A stretch of DNA of 7,686 nt from CAWKDC01 sp044445605 (GTDB lineage: Bacteria > Pseudomonadota > Gammaproteobacteria > JABCZS01): the NCBI GenBank assembly GCA_044445605.1, contig JBIOEA010000060.1, positions 1 through 7,686 on the forward strand, read 5' to 3'. Both the position numbers and the translations under genes were made by a program. Shown here piece by piece: positions 5,817-7,686 of this stretch (positions are counted from its first letter, which is position 1; each line of letters opens with the position of its first letter). The notes below the pieces were generated by a model. The model saw only the letters and a program-made list of their open reading frames with translations. It was not told the origin of the DNA and searched no databases.

Positions 5817-5845
5817 TTGAGAACGTAATGAAAAAACAATTTAAT
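5817..5845 (+). promoter_or_regulatory. Putative promoter of the papain-fold-like membrane protein gene
   Basis: TTGAGA (5817-5822) and TTTAAT (5840-5845) are separated by 17 bases in an AT-rich stretch. A second possible -10, TATGAT, lies at 5848-5853 but with a poorer -35. Either would start transcription about 40-50 bases before the ATG at 5904. It is divergent from the ABC-F promoter, with about 70 bases between the two -35 boxes. Confidence 0.4.
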
Positions 5846-5887
5846 TTTATGATTATTTTTTGCTTGAGATCATTGCATTGCAGGGTT

Positions 5888-5893
5888 GGAGGA
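5888..5893 (+). promoter_or_regulatory. Ribosome binding site that fixes the start at 5904
   Basis: GGAGGA ends 10 bases before the ATG at 5904. The same frame has an earlier TTG at 5886-5888, but that codon overlaps the binding site itself and would leave no site of its own, so the ATG is the better start. Confidence 0.7.
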
Positions 5894-5903
5894 TAGCAAG
5901 TTA

Positions 5904-6836
5904 ATGCCAAAAGTAACCGTTTCAATGAATTCTGGCAATACAGCGGAGTTATTAGTTTGGGGGCATCCGGTATATAACCCAGGGCATCATCTCGGGCTTA
6001 AAATTCATGACAAAGGCGATGATCACTACTTCAGTTTTTCGCCTATCAGCCTAGAAGGGACCGCACGAATGCCTTTTAAGGCGTGTCATCAAGGTCGCGA
6101 AGCCTATGTGATGACATCTTATGCGCATGAACAATTGATCTGGGGAGTTCGGAAAAAATGGCTACGCCTTCAGTCCAAGTTAAACCCTGAGCAACTCGTT
6201 CTGCTCCCTGAAAATCTTTCTATTGCACAGGTGAGCGACAAAACGCTTCTAGAGATTGCGTTACTTTTTCCTCCGTCTATCCAATCAGAGCTTTCCATGG
6301 TGTACGAACCAGAGCGCTTCGTTTTAAATAACTTGGACATTGAGTCCATGATTTCAAAAATCCGACATTTTAAATCGGATTCCGGCAAACAGTTATGGGC
6401 CCCCTGGGCAGGCAGCCTATGGAGAAATCGAAACACGCATAATTGCGCTAGCATTATTCTGGAAATTCTTTATGCAGGAAAACTAAGACGGCGAGTTCAT
6501 AGTCCACATGATATGGCGAGTATCCTCGTAGGGCTGGGGTGCTTTATGGTAAGTCTGTTGCTGAAAATGCAACCGATAGAAATGCTTATTGCAATGACGG
6601 CTGGATTTTTTATTGGGCGAATCCTTGGTGGTGCTTACGAGGGCTACGATGGTATCAACCACTATTTGCAAATGAGGAAATTACTTTATAAGGATCCAAT
6701 CAGAGTCATTATTGGGTTTAAACTGTTTTCTAGCCTTGTATGTGCCATTGCAGGAATTTTTATATATGGGCCAATTTTCCCTGCGCTAATCACCATGCCA
6801 AAGAATGTGGCGTGGCTTGTGAGGAAATTATCGTGA
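5904..6836 (+). CDS. Putative permuted papain-fold (LRAT/NlpC-P60-like) protein with C-terminal membrane segments
   Basis: A 310-residue protein. The N-terminal half has LVWGHPVYNPGHHLGLKI (17-34), with candidate catalytic His28 or His29, then YFSFSP (42-47), recalling the GH...YISFWP pattern of permuted papain-like enzymes. A later HNCASIILEIL (179-189) gives candidate nucleophile Cys181 in an Asn-Cys context, as in the NC motif of LRAT-type folds. The order His then Cys is that of circularly permuted NlpC/P60-like proteins (family knowledge; the match is by eye). Residues about 204-243 form one or two hydrophobic helices with glycines (GFFIGRILGGAYEGYDG), and 266-297 form one or two more, so the C-terminal third is probably membrane-embedded with the enzyme-like part outside the bilayer. 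No signal peptide is seen. Possible roles are amidase, protease or acyltransferase, perhaps an effector. It converges on the methyltransferase gene with a 37-base gap and no clear terminator. Confidence 0.8.
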   Translation: MPKVTVSMNSGNTAELLVWGHPVYNPGHHLGLKIHDKGDDHYFSFSPISLEGTARMPFKACHQGREAYVMTSYAHEQLIWGVRKKWLRLQSKLNPEQLVLLPENLSIAQVSDKTLLEIALLFPPSIQSELSMVYEPERFVLNNLDIESMISKIRHFKSDSGKQLWAPWAGSLWRNRNTHNCASIILEILYAGKLRRRVHSPHDMASILVGLGCFMVSLLLKMQPIEMLIAMTAGFFIGRILGGAYEGYDGINHYLQMRKLLYKDPIRVIIGFKLFSSLVCAIAGIFIYGPIFPALITMPKNVAWLVRKLS

Positions 6837-6873
6837 ATATTAGTGGTTCGATAGTTTCTTACAGTAATAGGAC

Positions 6874-7686
6874 TCATTGGATCTTCCTTTTGTGTGCGAC
6901 AACGGTTGGGAAGATATTTGCATCGTCTGGTATCAATTGAATATCAGTAAACCCAACAGATTCGAGCTGCGCTTTGGTTTGGCGTGATGTTCTGTAGCAT
7001 TGAAATTTGGCTTGCATGATATCAACAAAAATAATCTTTTGAATAAGCAAATCATCTTTGTTAACCCGAGGCATGTTCCATTCGCAATGATCATTCATGC
7101 CCGGTGGGTACGTTAAAAAGCTCGTTACCAATTTTCCGCCTGGCTTAAGGGAATTATAAAATTGCTGGTACAGGGCTTCTACTTTATTGTTATCTTGCTC
7201 ATAGACATTAAGTCCATTGCTAGAGATTAAATCAAAAGTGTTTTCCATGTCGAGATGCCATGCATCTCGTTGTATCAAATTTAAACTTGCTGAGATATTT
7301 CGTTCTTTTGCTAGCCAGGCGGAAAGTTGCAGCGCTTCTTGATCGTAATCAATCCCAGTGAGTTTAATGGCGTTGGTATTTTGAAAATCAAGATATAACA
7401 ATTCACCCATCATTCCACAAGGAATGCATGCAAGATTAGCATCAGGTTTAACTTGTGTTTGATTCTCTTTGAGAAATATTTTAAAACGCTGTTGTGTTGC
7501 CAGCAATGTAGGAGCGCGGTTCAGCAGAAAATCTTCAAGTGTAGCGAGTGTTTTATTTGGATGCCAAGGATGAGTGAGCATATAATGCGTCCAATATCCA
7601 TTGACGCCTTGGTGTTGTAACAGGAAACGCCCAAATTCAAATTGGCTGAGATTTTGCAAAAGTGTCAGTTGATACGCTACAGTGGC
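6874..7686 (-). CDS. Class I SAM-dependent methyltransferase (5' end outside the window)
   Basis: The frame is open to the right edge, so 270 residues are visible and the true start lies beyond 7686. A TTG at 7659-7657 could serve as a start, but the nine codons before it read as protein and no ribosome binding site precedes it. Counting from the edge, the SAM-binding motif I appears as IPCGMMG (88-94), with Pro-Cys replacing the usual acidic-Gly pair, followed by LTGIDYD (109-115) as the acidic motif II, RDAWHLD (140-146), FDLISSNGLNVY (151-162) as motif IV and LKPGG (180-184). These place it in the Rossmann-like methyltransferases. The substrate is unknown: the C-terminal part (about 185-270) shows no diagnostic motif, so small-molecule or lipid substrates are both possible. 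It is convergent with the upstream membrane protein gene. Confidence 0.85.
   Translation of the reverse strand, partial: ATVAYQLTLLQNLSQFEFGRFLLQHQGVNGYWTHYMLTHPWHPNKTLATLEDFLLNRAPTLLATQQRFKIFLKENQTQVKPDANLACIPCGMMGELLYLDFQNTNAIKLTGIDYDQEALQLSAWLAKERNISASLNLIQRDAWHLDMENTFDLISSNGLNVYEQDNNKVEALYQQFYNSLKPGGKLVTSFLTYPPGMNDHCEWNMPRVNKDDLLIQKIIFVDIMQAKFQCYRTSRQTKAQLESVGFTDIQLIPDDANIFPTVVAHKRKIQ

Noticed and set aside
5828..5896. 22-codon ORF beginning MKKQFNFMIIF that looks like a signal peptide
   Set aside because: Its start lies within the promoter spacer of the downstream gene, it has no ribosome binding site, and it ends after 22 codons.
6170..6940. Several 60-95 codon frames inside or opposite the 310-residue gene and the gap after it
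   Set aside because: They overlap a well-supported gene in other frames, have low-quality composition and no ribosome binding sites.

Overview
The window reads as chromosomal DNA of a moderately AT-rich gammaproteobacterium. The protein families and the effector-like character of two of the genes point towards an intracellular or host-associated lineage such as Legionellales (Legionella, Coxiella, Berkiella, Aquicella and relatives). This assignment is inference from recognition, not a search. No tRNA, rRNA, insertion sequence, CRISPR array or phage hallmark was seen.

Layout from left to right. (1) The last 29 codons of an unidentified + strand gene (2-91), then about 370 bp with no convincing gene, only two weak small reading frames. 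(2) A 926-codon + strand gene (460-3240), the most unusual item here. It has an N-terminus that fits a eukaryotic N-myristoylation signal, a domain resembling Bacillus Tgl-type transglutaminase around a Glu-Cys pair, and two tandem P-loop NTPase domains whose Walker A, Walker B and sensor motifs look like superfamily-3/AAA+ helicases of the picornavirus 2C kind. (3) An SDR-family oxidoreductase (3360-4109), probably with its own promoter. (4) A perfect 9-bp hairpin between convergent genes. (5) A short ABC-F ATPase on the - strand (4246-5619). Its leader carries a good promoter, a perfect dyad over the -10 box, a five-codon leader ORF and GC-rich hairpins, an arrangement that suggests regulated expression. 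(6) A divergent + strand gene (5904-6836) for a protein with a His...Asn-Cys pattern like permuted papain-fold (LRAT/NlpC-P60-type) enzymes, followed by C-terminal membrane segments. (7) A convergent - strand class I SAM-dependent methyltransferase (6874-7686), whose start lies beyond the window.

The genes do not form one operon: strands alternate and most units appear to have their own promoters. No single pathway links them. The most coherent themes are host-directed protein modification (the 926-residue and 310-residue proteins, both with papain-like cysteine-enzyme features and likely membrane association) and ribosome protection or translation control (the ABC-F gene with its leader). 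The enzyme assignments for the two effector-like proteins rest on motif resemblance and need structure-based confirmation.
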